Source of the DNA: Candidatus Cloacimonadota bacterium
GTDB lineage: Bacteria > Cloacimonadota > Cloacimonadia > Cloacimonadales > Cloacimonadaceae
Direction of reading: 5' to 3'
Length of the DNA: 11,175 nucleotides
Assembly (NCBI GenBank): GCA_023392795.1
Contig: JAEWNJ010000040.1
Span: 1 to 11,175 of the forward strand
Shown piece after piece: positions 1-6,938 of the stretch; positions within the stretch are counted from its first letter, which is position 1, and every line of letters starts with the position of its first letter. A model generated the notes under the pieces. It made no database searches and was not told the origin of the DNA. It saw nothing but the letters and a program-made list of their open reading frames with translations. The position numbers and the translations under genes were made by a program.

Positions 1-1
1 T

Positions 2-658
2 CAGCCCTATTACGGCAAGCTCTCCACCCTGCTCAATTGGCACGCAGAGGACCCCGTCGATGCCTGGGAAATCCTGCGTAACGAACGCATCTATGAGCGT
101 CAGGGCAATCGCAATCCCTTCGTCGATCATCCGGAATATGCCCAGTATCTCTGGACTCCCGTGCCTCAGGCGGCCACGAATGTGACCATGACATCCTTTA
201 CGGCTCATTGGAGCGTTCCCATTATCGGAACCGCGTATTACCTTCAGGTATCTGCTGATAGCCTGTTTGGAAGCTTCATTACGGGATATAGTGATTACAA
301 TGCCGGAACTGCCACTCAGAAGAGCATCTCGGGGCTAAATGCAGGGAACACATATTATTACCGGCTGCGCACTTACTTCACCAATGGCTACTCGATGTTT
401 TCACCATTGGGCAGAGTGAGCCTGCCTTCTCCGGAACCAGCGCATACTACGTTATCCATCGAGATTGTAGGTACAAATGTGCGCCTGAACCTAAGTCCGG
501 TGGCGGGAGCTACATCATATCGGATTTTTGCGGCAGATACTCCGGGTGGGGTTTATACCGATGTTACAAGCAGCGGAAGTTTCCCTGAGACCACGGTTTG
601 GATCAGCCCGGTGGGAGAACTGCCTCGTAGATTCTATAAAGCGTTTGGGGTTAATTGA
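2..658 (+). CDS. Secreted endonuclease I family protein with fibronectin-like C-terminal tail (5' partial)
   Basis: This is the 3' end of a gene whose start lies before the window; the frame is open from base 2, giving 218 residues. The first ~50 residues match the end of the endonuclease I (EndA/Vvn/Bsn) catalytic domain: 'LLNWHAEDPVDAWE', then 'RNERIYERQGNRNPFVDHPE'. The QGNxNPF segment should carry the family's metal-binding Asn; the catalytic His motif lies upstream and cannot be seen. Family members are exported, non-specific DNA/RNA nucleases. Residues ~54-140 look like a fibronectin type III domain ('LNAGNTYYYRLRTY'). Residues ~145-218 form a second beta-sandwich-like module ('GATSYRIFAADTPGG', 'RRFYKAFGVN') of the kind found at the ends of surface or secreted proteins. 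A role in extracellular nucleic-acid scavenging is inferred. The signal peptide is outside the window. The TGA stop lies inside the first unit of a 7-bp tandem repeat. Confidence 0.85.
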   Translation, partial: QPYYGKLSTLLNWHAEDPVDAWEILRNERIYERQGNRNPFVDHPEYAQYLWTPVPQAATNVTMTSFTAHWSVPIIGTAYYLQVSADSLFGSFITGYSDYNAGTATQKSISGLNAGNTYYYRLRTYFTNGYSMFSPLGRVSLPSPEPAHTTLSIEIVGTNVRLNLSPVAGATSYRIFAADTPGGVYTDVTSSGSFPETTVWISPVGELPRRFYKAFGVN

Positions 659-677
659 GAATTGAGAATTGAGAATT
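653..677 (+). repeat. 7-bp tandem repeat (AATTGAG)n overlapping the nuclease stop codon
   Basis: Three perfect copies of AATTGAG (653-659, 660-666, 667-673) are followed by a partial fourth (AATT, 674-677). The TGA stop of the nuclease gene (656-658) is part of the first copy. Because the period is 7, the TGAs at 656, 663 and 670 fall in all three + strand frames. There is no associated hairpin or T-run, so this is a simple heptanucleotide repeat and not a recognisable terminator. Confidence 0.85.
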
Positions 678-719
678 AGCTGACGCCCGGTGTGAACTGC
701 GAAGGCGGTTATGTTTGGC

Positions 720-771
720 ACGCGGATTACGCGGATTACACGGATTCAATCGAACGCAGATTGGACGGATT
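720..771. repeat. Degenerate 9-bp tandem repeat (ACGCGGATT)n
   Basis: Units ACGCGGATT (720-728 and 729-737) and ACACGGATT (738-746) are contiguous. After a 7-bp interruption come ACGCAGATT (754-762) and GGACGGATT (763-771). The array sits in the middle of the gap between two convergent genes. No hairpin and no coding function can be supported; a + strand reading frame running through it (692-931) is only the translation of the repeats. Confidence 0.75.
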
Positions 772-802
772 TGATGATGGGTCCATGGCAATGCCACACA
801 AG

Positions 803-863
803 CCTCTCAACCCTCTCAACCTTCTAAACTCTCTCAACTTTCTCAACCCTCTCAACCCTCTCA
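803..863 (-). repeat. 9-bp tandem repeat (TTGAGAGGG)n beginning at the mfd stop codon
   Basis: Read on the - strand, units of the type TTGAGAGGG recur at an exact 9-bp period. The TCAA/TCAC cores on the + strand start at 807, 816, 825 (variant TAAA), 834, 843, 852 and 861. The copy at 861-863 supplies the TGA stop of mfd. Since 9 is a multiple of three, five of the six further units (all but the 825 variant) place another TGA in frame with mfd. The tract is strongly asymmetric, pyrimidine-rich on + and purine-rich on the transcribed RNA. No conventional intrinsic terminator is visible beyond it. Confidence 0.85.
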
Positions 864-3800
864 CAGACTCAGTATCTCAATCGCCCTTTCAAACTGCTGC
901 AGTGAATCCAGTTCTGGATCCAGCTCAATGATAAGCTTCAAGGTCTTGGCTGCATCAAAGCGTAGGGTTTCGCTGATCTTGCTGGTAAAGCGGAGGATTT
1001 CCGCTTTGGGAGGGGTGTTTGATGCGTCATACTCAATGGTCATGATGCCACGTTTTACTGTGCAGTTCTTCAGTTTCCTGGCCTTGGAGAGCAGATCCAT
1101 CTTGAAGAAAAGCAGCATCCAGCGGGCATTTTCGGGTACAGGACCAAAGCGATCCTGCAGTTCGGTCTCAAACTCCTGCACGTCACTCAGCTCGCTCAGT
1201 TCGCCCAAGCGGCGGTATATGCGCAGGCGTTCTTCATCGTTATCGATATACTCGGCGGGCAGATAGAGATCGATCTCGGTCTTGATGCTCTGTCTGGTGT
1301 TGGGGTTATCATCCTCGTAAAGCACTGAGGTATCGCCGCTTTCCACAGCTTCGATGGCGCGCCCCAAGAGGCGGTTATAGTAGTTAAATCCAATGGCCTG
1401 GATGATGCCGCTTTGTTTGGTGCCCAGGATGGTTCCCGCTCCGCGTAGTTCCAGATCCCGGAGTGCCACCTGGAAGCCGGCGCCCAGATAATCGTACTGG
1501 GTAAGCGCTTCCAGACGCTGTTTGGCGATCTGAGTACTGCCTTTGGGGATCAGGAGATAGGCATAGGCGCGTCGGTTGCTGCGGCCCACGCGACCCCGCA
1601 TCTGATAAAGCTGGGCGATGCCGAAGGTGTCGGCGCGGTCGATGAGGATGGTATTAGCATTGGGGATATCGATACCGTTTTCAATGATGGTGGTGCAGAT
1701 CAACACCTGGAACTCGTGATCCACAAAGGCTTTCATCACTTCTTCCAGATGATGCTCCGGCATCTGGGCATGACCCACCATAAAGGATACGTCGGGCATT
1801 TCACGACGCAGCTCAAAGGCAATGGTTTCAATGGTTTGCACGCGGTTGTGCACGAAGAATACCTGCCCCCCACGATCCACTTCACGCCGGATGGCATCCT
1901 TGATCACTTCCATGTCCCGCATGGTTATGATGGTGCGGATGGGCAGGCGCTCTTTGGGCGAGGTTTGCATCAGCGAAATCTCTTTGAGCTTCGCCAATGC
2001 CATGTTCAAAGTGCGGGGGATGGGTGTAGCGCTCATGTAAAGGGTATCCACGTTGCTCTGCATGCTGCGCAGACGGTCTTTGTGGCGCACTCCGAAGCGG
2101 TGTTCTTCATCGATCACCAGCAGGCCAAGCTTGGGGAATTTCACATCCTTGGAGAGCAGACGATGCGTGCCGATGGCGATATCTACAGCGCCGGAAGCGA
2201 TATCCTGTACGTCCTTGGTGATCAATGCCTTGGAGCGAAAACGGGAGAGCATGGCCACACGTACAGGGTATTGAGCGAGGCGTTCACGGAACACCCGGAA
2301 ATGCTGTTCCACCAAAAGCGTTGTGGGAGCCAGTACAGCCACTTGGTATCCTGACATCACGGCTTTGAAAGCGGCGCGGATGGCCACTTCGGTCTTTCCA
2401 AAACCCACATCGCCGCAAAGGAGCCGTTCCATGGGGGAGGGGACTTCCATGTCGTCCTTGATTTCTTGCGAGGCTTTCTTTTGATCGGGAGTGTCCTCAT
2501 AGATAAAGGACTCTTCCAATTCCTGTTGCCAGGCTCCGTCCGGTTTGTGAGTAAGTCCGGGGCGGCTATTGCGCATGGCATAGAGCTTCACCAGGTCGGC
2601 GGCGATCAGCTCTATCTCTTGAGTGGCGCGATGCTTGGTATTTTGCCATTTACTGCTGCCAAGCTTGTTCAGAACCGGGGCAGAGCCCTCTTCCGCCACG
2701 TATTTGGTGACCAGCGAAAGCTGGAAGGTTGGCACGTAAACTCTATCTTCATTGGCATAGCGTAGTACCAGGCACTCCACATCCTGTCCATCCAGACGGA
2801 TGATCTTGAGTCCTTCAAAGACTCCCACGCCGTGATCGATATGCACCACGTAGTCACCGGGCTTCAGGTTTTCATAATCCACGATGGTCTCGCCCGGGGC
2901 AAAGCGCGGGGCGTAGCGCTTGCGTTTATAGCGGTTAAAGATCTCGTGATCGGTCCAGAGCCCCAGCTTGATGTCCTCGATCTCAAAGCCTTCGTGCAGC
3001 ACCCCGATGTGACTGACGAAAGATGCGTCCCCGGCGATGGTCTGGCGCATGCGACGCTCCTGCGAGGCATTGTCAAAGAGCAGATAGTATTGCCAGCCGG
3101 ATTCCTGTTTATGGCGCAGAGTGTCGGCCACAAGCCCCAGATCCGACTCAAATGCCGGCTGCGCCATGAAGGGAGCGCGGACATTGGCGGTCAATTCCGG
3201 AAAGATAAACTCGCTCTGCGAGAGATAGATTTTATCACTAGTGGAGATTAGCTTGTAGTAGGCTTCCTCGTCCAGAATCAGCTGTTTTGGCGAGGGAGTT
3301 TTGGCCTTGCTGCGGCTCTTCAGTGCCTTGCGATACTGGCTAAAGGTCTGTTCTTGCAGGGCTTCCATCTCTTCCACGATGTAGCTGTAGTTACTGAAGG
3401 CCATGATCCTGGTCGGGGGGGGGAAGTAATCCACAAAGCTGCTCAGATTCTTTGTGAGAAGGCAATAGTAGTTCTCGATACCTTCAAAGAAGCCGTGTTC
3501 GCGCACCTGGGAGATGATCACCGATCCGCTATTGATATCGTCCAGCGAGATTTCCCGGGCGGGGATCAGGGTCACAGCCTTGATATCGGCGTCCAGAGAG
3601 CGTTGCGTGGAGGCGGAAAAGTTGCGGATGGAGATGATCTCATCGCCCCAAAACTCGATGCGTACGGGATTTTGATTGGGTGGCGAAAAGACGTCCAGGA
3701 TCCCACCCCGCCGGGCTGCCTGATACACCTTGGATACCTGATACTCGATCTCGTAGCCCATGTTTTGCAGTTGTCGCAGCAAGTCTTCGGGATCGATGCT

Positions 3801-4232
3801 ATCACCCTGTTTCAGGGTCAGGATGTGCTTGGCGAGCGATGCTTTAGCGGGGATCAGGCGCAGGAGCGAGCGGATGGAGAGGGAATAGATGGCCGGTGCA
3901 TCGCTCAGGGCATTGAGCAGAGTAATCATGCGGGTGGCGCGGATCGAGTAATGCGGGGAGCGGTCTTCATAAGGCAGAATCTCGTAATCTGGCAGATAGA
4001 AGGCATTCTCGCGTCCCACCAGACTGACGAGATCGTCCCACAGGTCTTCGGCGATGATGTCGTCCTGAGATACCAGGATCAGGTTCTTTCCGCTTTTAGC
4101 CCAGAGATGGGCTGCCACCAGGGCGCGGGCGCTCTGGCTGAGGTGATAGATCTGCGTGCCTGGATTGATGGGGATCAAATCCCGGAAAAAGGCGGATTGC
4201 TCCAACTGAGCGGCTATCTTTTGATAAAGCAT
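861..4232 (-). CDS. mfd: Transcription-repair coupling factor (Mfd)
   Basis: The product is an ATP-dependent DNA translocase that dislodges RNA polymerase stalled at lesions and recruits UvrA, starting transcription-coupled excision repair in the cytoplasm. It has 1123 residues, against 1148 in E. coli, so it is full length. Residues ~1-350 contain the UvrB-like region ('GGILDVFSP', 'RIEFWGDEI', ~176-200). The RNA-polymerase-interaction (CarD-like) domain is at ~455-515 ('GDYVVHIDHGVGVFEGL'). The superfamily 2 motor follows: Walker A GDVGFGKTE ~607-615, motif II DEEH ~708-711, SATPIPRTL ~734-742, and motifs V/VI ~847-886 ending QMRGRVGR. A translocation-type TKQSG...GF stretch is at ~938-949 and the C-terminal TRCF domain at ~980-1080. 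Motif II reads DEEH, where E. coli Mfd has DEEQ. It starts 12 nt after hisS, with an AGCAGGA ribosome site. A run of nine C lies within codons ~270-273. The stop codon is the first unit of a 9-bp repeat. Confidence 0.98.
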   Translation of the reverse strand: MLYQKIAAQLEQSAFFRDLIPINPGTQIYHLSQSARALVAAHLWAKSGKNLILVSQDDIIAEDLWDDLVSLVGRENAFYLPDYEILPYEDRSPHYSIRATRMITLLNALSDAPAIYSLSIRSLLRLIPAKASLAKHILTLKQGDSIDPEDLLRQLQNMGYEIEYQVSKVYQAARRGGILDVFSPPNQNPVRIEFWGDEIISIRNFSASTQRSLDADIKAVTLIPAREISLDDINSGSVIISQVREHGFFEGIENYYCLLTKNLSSFVDYFPPPTRIMAFSNYSYIVEEMEALQEQTFSQYRKALKSRSKAKTPSPKQLILDEEAYYKLISTSDKIYLSQSEFIFPELTANVRAPFMAQPAFESDLGLVADTLRHKQESGWQYYLLFDNASQERRMRQTIAGDASFVSHIGVLHEGFEIEDIKLGLWTDHEIFNRYKRKRYAPRFAPGETIVDYENLKPGDYVVHIDHGVGVFEGLKIIRLDGQDVECLVLRYANEDRVYVPTFQLSLVTKYVAEEGSAPVLNKLGSSKWQNTKHRATQEIELIAADLVKLYAMRNSRPGLTHKPDGAWQQELEESFIYEDTPDQKKASQEIKDDMEVPSPMERLLCGDVGFGKTEVAIRAAFKAVMSGYQVAVLAPTTLLVEQHFRVFRERLAQYPVRVAMLSRFRSKALITKDVQDIASGAVDIAIGTHRLLSKDVKFPKLGLLVIDEEHRFGVRHKDRLRSMQSNVDTLYMSATPIPRTLNMALAKLKEISLMQTSPKERLPIRTIITMRDMEVIKDAIRREVDRGGQVFFVHNRVQTIETIAFELRREMPDVSFMVGHAQMPEHHLEEVMKAFVDHEFQVLICTTIIENGIDIPNANTILIDRADTFGIAQLYQMRGRVGRSNRRAYAYLLIPKGSTQIAKQRLEALTQYDYLGAGFQVALRDLELRGAGTILGTKQSGIIQAIGFNYYNRLLGRAIEAVESGDTSVLYEDDNPNTRQSIKTEIDLYLPAEYIDNDEERLRIYRRLGELSELSDVQEFETELQDRFGPVPENARWMLLFFKMDLLSKARKLKNCTVKRGIMTIEYDASNTPPKAEILRFTSKISETLRFDAAKTLKLIIELDPELDSLQQFERAIEILSL
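3415..3423 (-). other. C9 homopolymer inside the mfd coding sequence
   Basis: Nine consecutive G on the + strand are nine C in the mfd coding strand. They read TTC CCC CCC CCG and encode Phe-Pro-Pro-Pro at residues ~270-273, between the UvrB-like region and the RNA-polymerase-interaction domain. The reading frame is intact on both sides in this sequence. Mononucleotide tracts of this length are known to be prone to polymerase slippage, and also to sequencing or assembly errors. Confidence 0.9.
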
Positions 4233-4244
4233 CGATCCTGCTGA

Positions 4245-5504
4245 TTAGGGGCGGTCAAAAGATTGGTTCAATAGCTCCTCAGGACAGAGGCTGCGCTGCT
4301 CGCCGCTCTGCAAATCCTTCAGCAGGATATTGCGGTTCCGGGCTTCGTCCTCTCCCACGATCACTGCAAAACGCGCTCCGGAGCTGTCGGCAGCCTTCAA
4401 TTGCGCCTTAAAAGAGGCTTTATCGGGATTGTAGTCCACGGCGATTCCTTTGGAGCGCAGAGCTGAAATCAGTGGCAAGGCAAAATCTTGCGCTTCCTTA
4501 CCCATCAGCACCATGTACATATCGGGGTTTTGACTTTCGGGCAGCACGACATTCCCCTTTTCCAGAGCCAACAGCAGGCGCTCGAAACCACCGGCAAATC
4601 CGATGGCAGGAGTGTCCTTGCCCCCGATCTGCTCGATCAGCGCGTTGTATCTGCCGCCGCCGGCAATGGAATTCTGTGCGCCCAGTTCGTCACAGATCAG
4701 CTCAAAGGCTGTATTGGTATAGTAATCCAGGCCACGCACAATGGCTGGATTGATGGTATAGGCGATGCCCATGCTGTCCAGATATTGGCAGACGGCATCG
4801 AAATGTTCCTTACATTTGGCATCCAGGAAGTCGAATTGTGAGGGAGCTCCAGCGCGCAGAGCCTTGCAGGATGGAACCTTACAATCCAGCAGACGGCGGG
4901 GTTTGAGCTCATAACGCCTTTGACAATCGGGGCATAAATCCGCTATATGAGGTTCAAAGAAGGCTCTCAGGGCAGCGTCATAATCCTTGGAACAATCCCC
5001 GCAGCCCACGCTATTGATCTCCAGACGGGCATTCTTGATCCCCAGAGTCTTGAGGAAGGTCATTTCCAGGGCTATTACTTCTGCGTCGTAGTAGGGATGA
5101 TTGCTGCCGATGAATTCCACTCCGTATTGGTAAAACTGACGGTATCTGCCGGCTTGAGGGCGGTCGTAGCGAAACATGGGGCCGATGTAATACAGTTTGC
5201 TGCGGCTTCCCTGCATCTCCAGATGGTTTTCCACGTATGATCTCACCACGGGGGCGGTGCCTTCCGGACGTAGGGCAAAGGTGCGTCCGCGCTGATCATT
5301 GAAGCGATACATCTCTTTTTGCACCACGTCGGAGCTTTCCCCGGAAGAGCGTTCAAAGAGCTCTGCCATCTCAAAGATGGGAGTGGTGATTTCGCGGTAA
5401 CCAAAAGCGGCTGCCACTTCGCGGAAAACCCGCTGCACATATTGCCATTTGTAGCTATCCGCAGGCAGGATGTCAAAAGTACCCCTGGGTATCTTGTAAT
5501 TCAT
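4245..5504 (-). CDS. hisS: Histidyl-tRNA synthetase
   Basis: This cytoplasmic class II aminoacyl-tRNA synthetase charges tRNA-His with histidine using ATP. The length, 419 residues, is normal for bacterial HisRS. Visible signatures are the class II motif 1 region ('EITTPIFEMAELFERSSGE', ~38-56), motif 2 ('FRYDRPQAGRYRQFYQYGVE', ~111-130), the HisRS-specific HisA motif ('VRGLDYYTNTAFE', ~256-268, with the catalytic Arg) and motif 3 ('GFAGGFERLLLAL', ~302-314). The anticodon-binding domain follows from ~325 ('DMYMVLMGKEA'). The insertion domain at ~168-213 carries paired cysteines (C168/C171, C191/C194, C208/C213), the cysteine-rich version known from part of the bacterial HisRS family, which could bind a metal. 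The start is firm: an SD-like GTGAGG lies 5 nt upstream within the end of truA. Only 2 nt separate the truA stop from this ATG, so coupling is likely. Confidence 0.98.
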   Translation of the reverse strand: MNYKIPRGTFDILPADSYKWQYVQRVFREVAAAFGYREITTPIFEMAELFERSSGESSDVVQKEMYRFNDQRGRTFALRPEGTAPVVRSYVENHLEMQGSRSKLYYIGPMFRYDRPQAGRYRQFYQYGVEFIGSNHPYYDAEVIALEMTFLKTLGIKNARLEINSVGCGDCSKDYDAALRAFFEPHIADLCPDCQRRYELKPRRLLDCKVPSCKALRAGAPSQFDFLDAKCKEHFDAVCQYLDSMGIAYTINPAIVRGLDYYTNTAFELICDELGAQNSIAGGGRYNALIEQIGGKDTPAIGFAGGFERLLLALEKGNVVLPESQNPDMYMVLMGKEAQDFALPLISALRSKGIAVDYNPDKASFKAQLKAADSSGARFAVIVGEDEARNRNILLKDLQSGEQRSLCPEELLNQSFDRP

Positions 5505-5506
5505 GT

Positions 5507-6295
5507 TTACCTCACAAAGAGTTCATTAAATTTGTAGCAAGGTCTGCCGTCAAGAAGTTCTGCCGGATATTTGACGTCGATCAGGAACAGGCCGCAGGCG
5601 GGAGCGGTCAATACCAGCCTTTGCCGCGAGCACTTCTGTTCCAGCAGATGATCGATGGTCTCTGGCGGCAAGTCGAAATGGGACACATTCACCAGAGTGC
5701 CTACAATGCGCCGCACCATATTGTGGAGAAAGCGATCGGCGCGAAAGACGAAGGTAAAATCGTGCTCATCTTCGCTGATGCTGAGTTCTTTCAGCTCGCA
5801 GACGTGATTGGGCACTTCGGGATTGAGTCGGCCGAAGCTGGAGAAATCGTGGCTGCCCAAAAAGCGCGGAGCAGCAGCCTGCATCGGTGCCAGGCGTGTT
5901 TTCAGATGCGGGATCCAGCCTGCGTTGTGCCGATTGAAGGGGGTGCGATCCTTGGTAAGGATGTAACGGTAAGCGCGTTCATAAGCCTGATAACGGGCGG
6001 AAAGCTCAGCATCCACTTCAGTGATTTCCAATACTTTGATGTCCTCCGGCAGCCATCTTTTGAAGGCCAAAAGGATCTGCTGCGGCTGCATCTTGCCCGC
6101 ATAGTCAAAATGTGCATACTGAGCCAGAGCGTGAACTCCGGTATCAGTTCTTCCTGCCGCCACGAGAGGAGTATCTTTCCCGGTAAACTGCGCCAGAGCT
6201 TTCTCCATGATCACCTGGATGCTGCGTCCCCGGGCTTGTTTTTGCCAGCCAATAAAGTCGGTACCATCATATGCGATTTTGATCAGATAGCGCAT
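5507..6295 (-). CDS. truA: tRNA pseudouridine(38-40) synthase TruA
   Basis: This enzyme isomerises uridines 38-40 in the anticodon arm of tRNAs to pseudouridine. It has 262 residues (E. coli 270). The N-terminus 'MRYLIKIAYDGTDFIGWQ' is the canonical family start. The catalytic Asp is in 'GRTDTGVHA' (D51). The conserved Tyr region is 'YERAYRYIL' (~104-112), and the C-terminal half carries 'HDFSSFGR' and 'RADRFLHNMVRRIVGTLVNV'. All key residues seen are present. The gene follows the membrane-protein gene by 10 nt and precedes hisS by 2 nt. An AGGACGGGTGAG stretch lies directly upstream of the ATG. Pairing a tRNA-modification gene with a tRNA synthetase gene makes functional sense, although a specific regulatory link is not shown. 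Confidence 0.97.
   Translation of the reverse strand: MRYLIKIAYDGTDFIGWQKQARGRSIQVIMEKALAQFTGKDTPLVAAGRTDTGVHALAQYAHFDYAGKMQPQQILLAFKRWLPEDIKVLEITEVDAELSARYQAYERAYRYILTKDRTPFNRHNAGWIPHLKTRLAPMQAAAPRFLGSHDFSSFGRLNPEVPNHVCELKELSISEDEHDFTFVFRADRFLHNMVRRIVGTLVNVSHFDLPPETIDHLLEQKCSRQRLVLTAPACGLFLIDVKYPAELLDGRPCYKFNELFVR
5510..5515 (-). promoter_or_regulatory. hisS ribosome binding site embedded in the end of truA
   Basis: On the - strand the sequence reads GTGAGG TAA AC ATG. The SD-like GTGAGG forms the last codons of truA, followed by the truA TAA and then, after 2 nt, the hisS ATG. The spacing of 5 nt suits initiation. The arrangement suggests ribosomes finishing truA help to initiate hisS. Confidence 0.7.
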
Positions 6296-6305
6296 CTCAC
6301 CCGTC

Positions 6306-6938
6306 CTAAAGACTATTTACCATTACCAATGCGAAGAGAAACACCGCAGCCAATAGATTTGCCCGGGGTTCGGATCTCAGCTTCAAATCGCCGGAGCGCA
6401 GATCCTCGTCCACTTTGCCTTGGATGTTCGAGGCTTCGCCGTGTACCTTAGCGCCCGCTGCGATCACTCTCTCGATCAGGTTGCCAAACGAATCACCCTT
6501 GGGGATGCTTTGATAGGCGTGGATGTATTCTCTCAGGAAGTAAGCGGTGGACAGGATGTAGGATAGCAGTGCTCTGAAGAGGCGGAAGCGGAGAAAGTAG
6601 CTGCACTGGCCGATCATCATATCCTTATCGGCGGAAGCGAAGGCAAGCACCATCACCAGCAGCAGATAGATCAAGCGCGCGCTAAACAGCAGCGAACTGA
6701 TGAAATCGACAGAGAAGAGAGTGGCGAAGATCCAATAGGTGCAGAGGAAGAATACCAGCTTGCGCAATCCGAAAAAGAGCTTCAGATATAAAGCAGGCTC
6801 CAGTAACATAAATACGAGAAACAGACTGCCCTGCAGGGCTATTTGTCTAAAGCTGGCCTCCACTCCGGTGGCCAGACCAATGATAAAGATCGCCAGCTTC
6901 ATCGCCAGGTGCTGGGTTTTGATGAGGCCGGAATTCAT
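6306..6938 (-). CDS. Uncharacterised multi-pass membrane protein coupled to the TPR lipoprotein
   Basis: The 210-residue product is not recognised with confidence. Hydrophobic segments are visible at ~11-26, ~36-56, ~60-76, ~85-102, a more amphipathic stretch at ~120-138, and ~193-208, giving five or six possible membrane passes in the inner membrane. A charged, presumably cytoplasmic loop (~145-192, 'GEASNIQGKVDEDLRSGDLKLRSEPRAN') precedes the last segment. The central part (~85-150), with an Arg before a hydrophobic helix, 'SADKDMM', then a helix ending 'REYIHAYQSIPKG', faintly resembles the EcfT/CbiQ transmembrane subunit of ECF transporters. This is only an impression, and no ATPase or substrate-binding partner is nearby. 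The ATG overlaps the stop of the lipoprotein gene by 4 nt (ATGA), so translational coupling is likely and the two proteins may act together. A GAGGA lies 12 nt before the ATG, a long spacing. Confidence 0.8.
   Translation of the reverse strand: MNSGLIKTQHLAMKLAIFIIGLATGVEASFRQIALQGSLFLVFMLLEPALYLKLFFGLRKLVFFLCTYWIFATLFSVDFISSLLFSARLIYLLLVMVLAFASADKDMMIGQCSYFLRFRLFRALLSYILSTAYFLREYIHAYQSIPKGDSFGNLIERVIAAGAKVHGEASNIQGKVDEDLRSGDLKLRSEPRANLLAAVFLFALVMVNSL

Noticed and set aside
695..710. Small hairpin (AACTGC-GAAG-GCGGTT) after the nuclease gene as a terminator
   Set aside because: The stem is only six pairs, including a G-U, and no T-run follows.
708..711. Residues DEEH in Mfd motif II as a functional novelty (residue positions; bases ~2100-2111)
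   Set aside because: His at the fourth place is common in related superfamily 2 helicases such as RecG, so it is a tolerated variation and no sign of altered function.
785..796. Short TGGCA/TGCCA dyad as an mfd terminator
   Set aside because: The arms are five bases with a one-base centre, which cannot form a real hairpin loop. No U-tract follows.
692..931. Open + strand frame of 79 residues rich in 'LNPL'
   Set aside because: It is the translation of the tandem repeats plus the antisense of the mfd end. It has no ribosome site or recognisable protein.
3354..4244. Long + strand frame of 296 residues antisense to mfd
   Set aside because: It lies entirely opposite a clear Mfd coding region. 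Its protein shows no recognisable domain, and it is best read as a codon-bias shadow.
5621..6451. 276-residue + strand frame antisense to truA
   Set aside because: The opposite strand encodes a canonical TruA with all motifs intact. This frame shows no family features.
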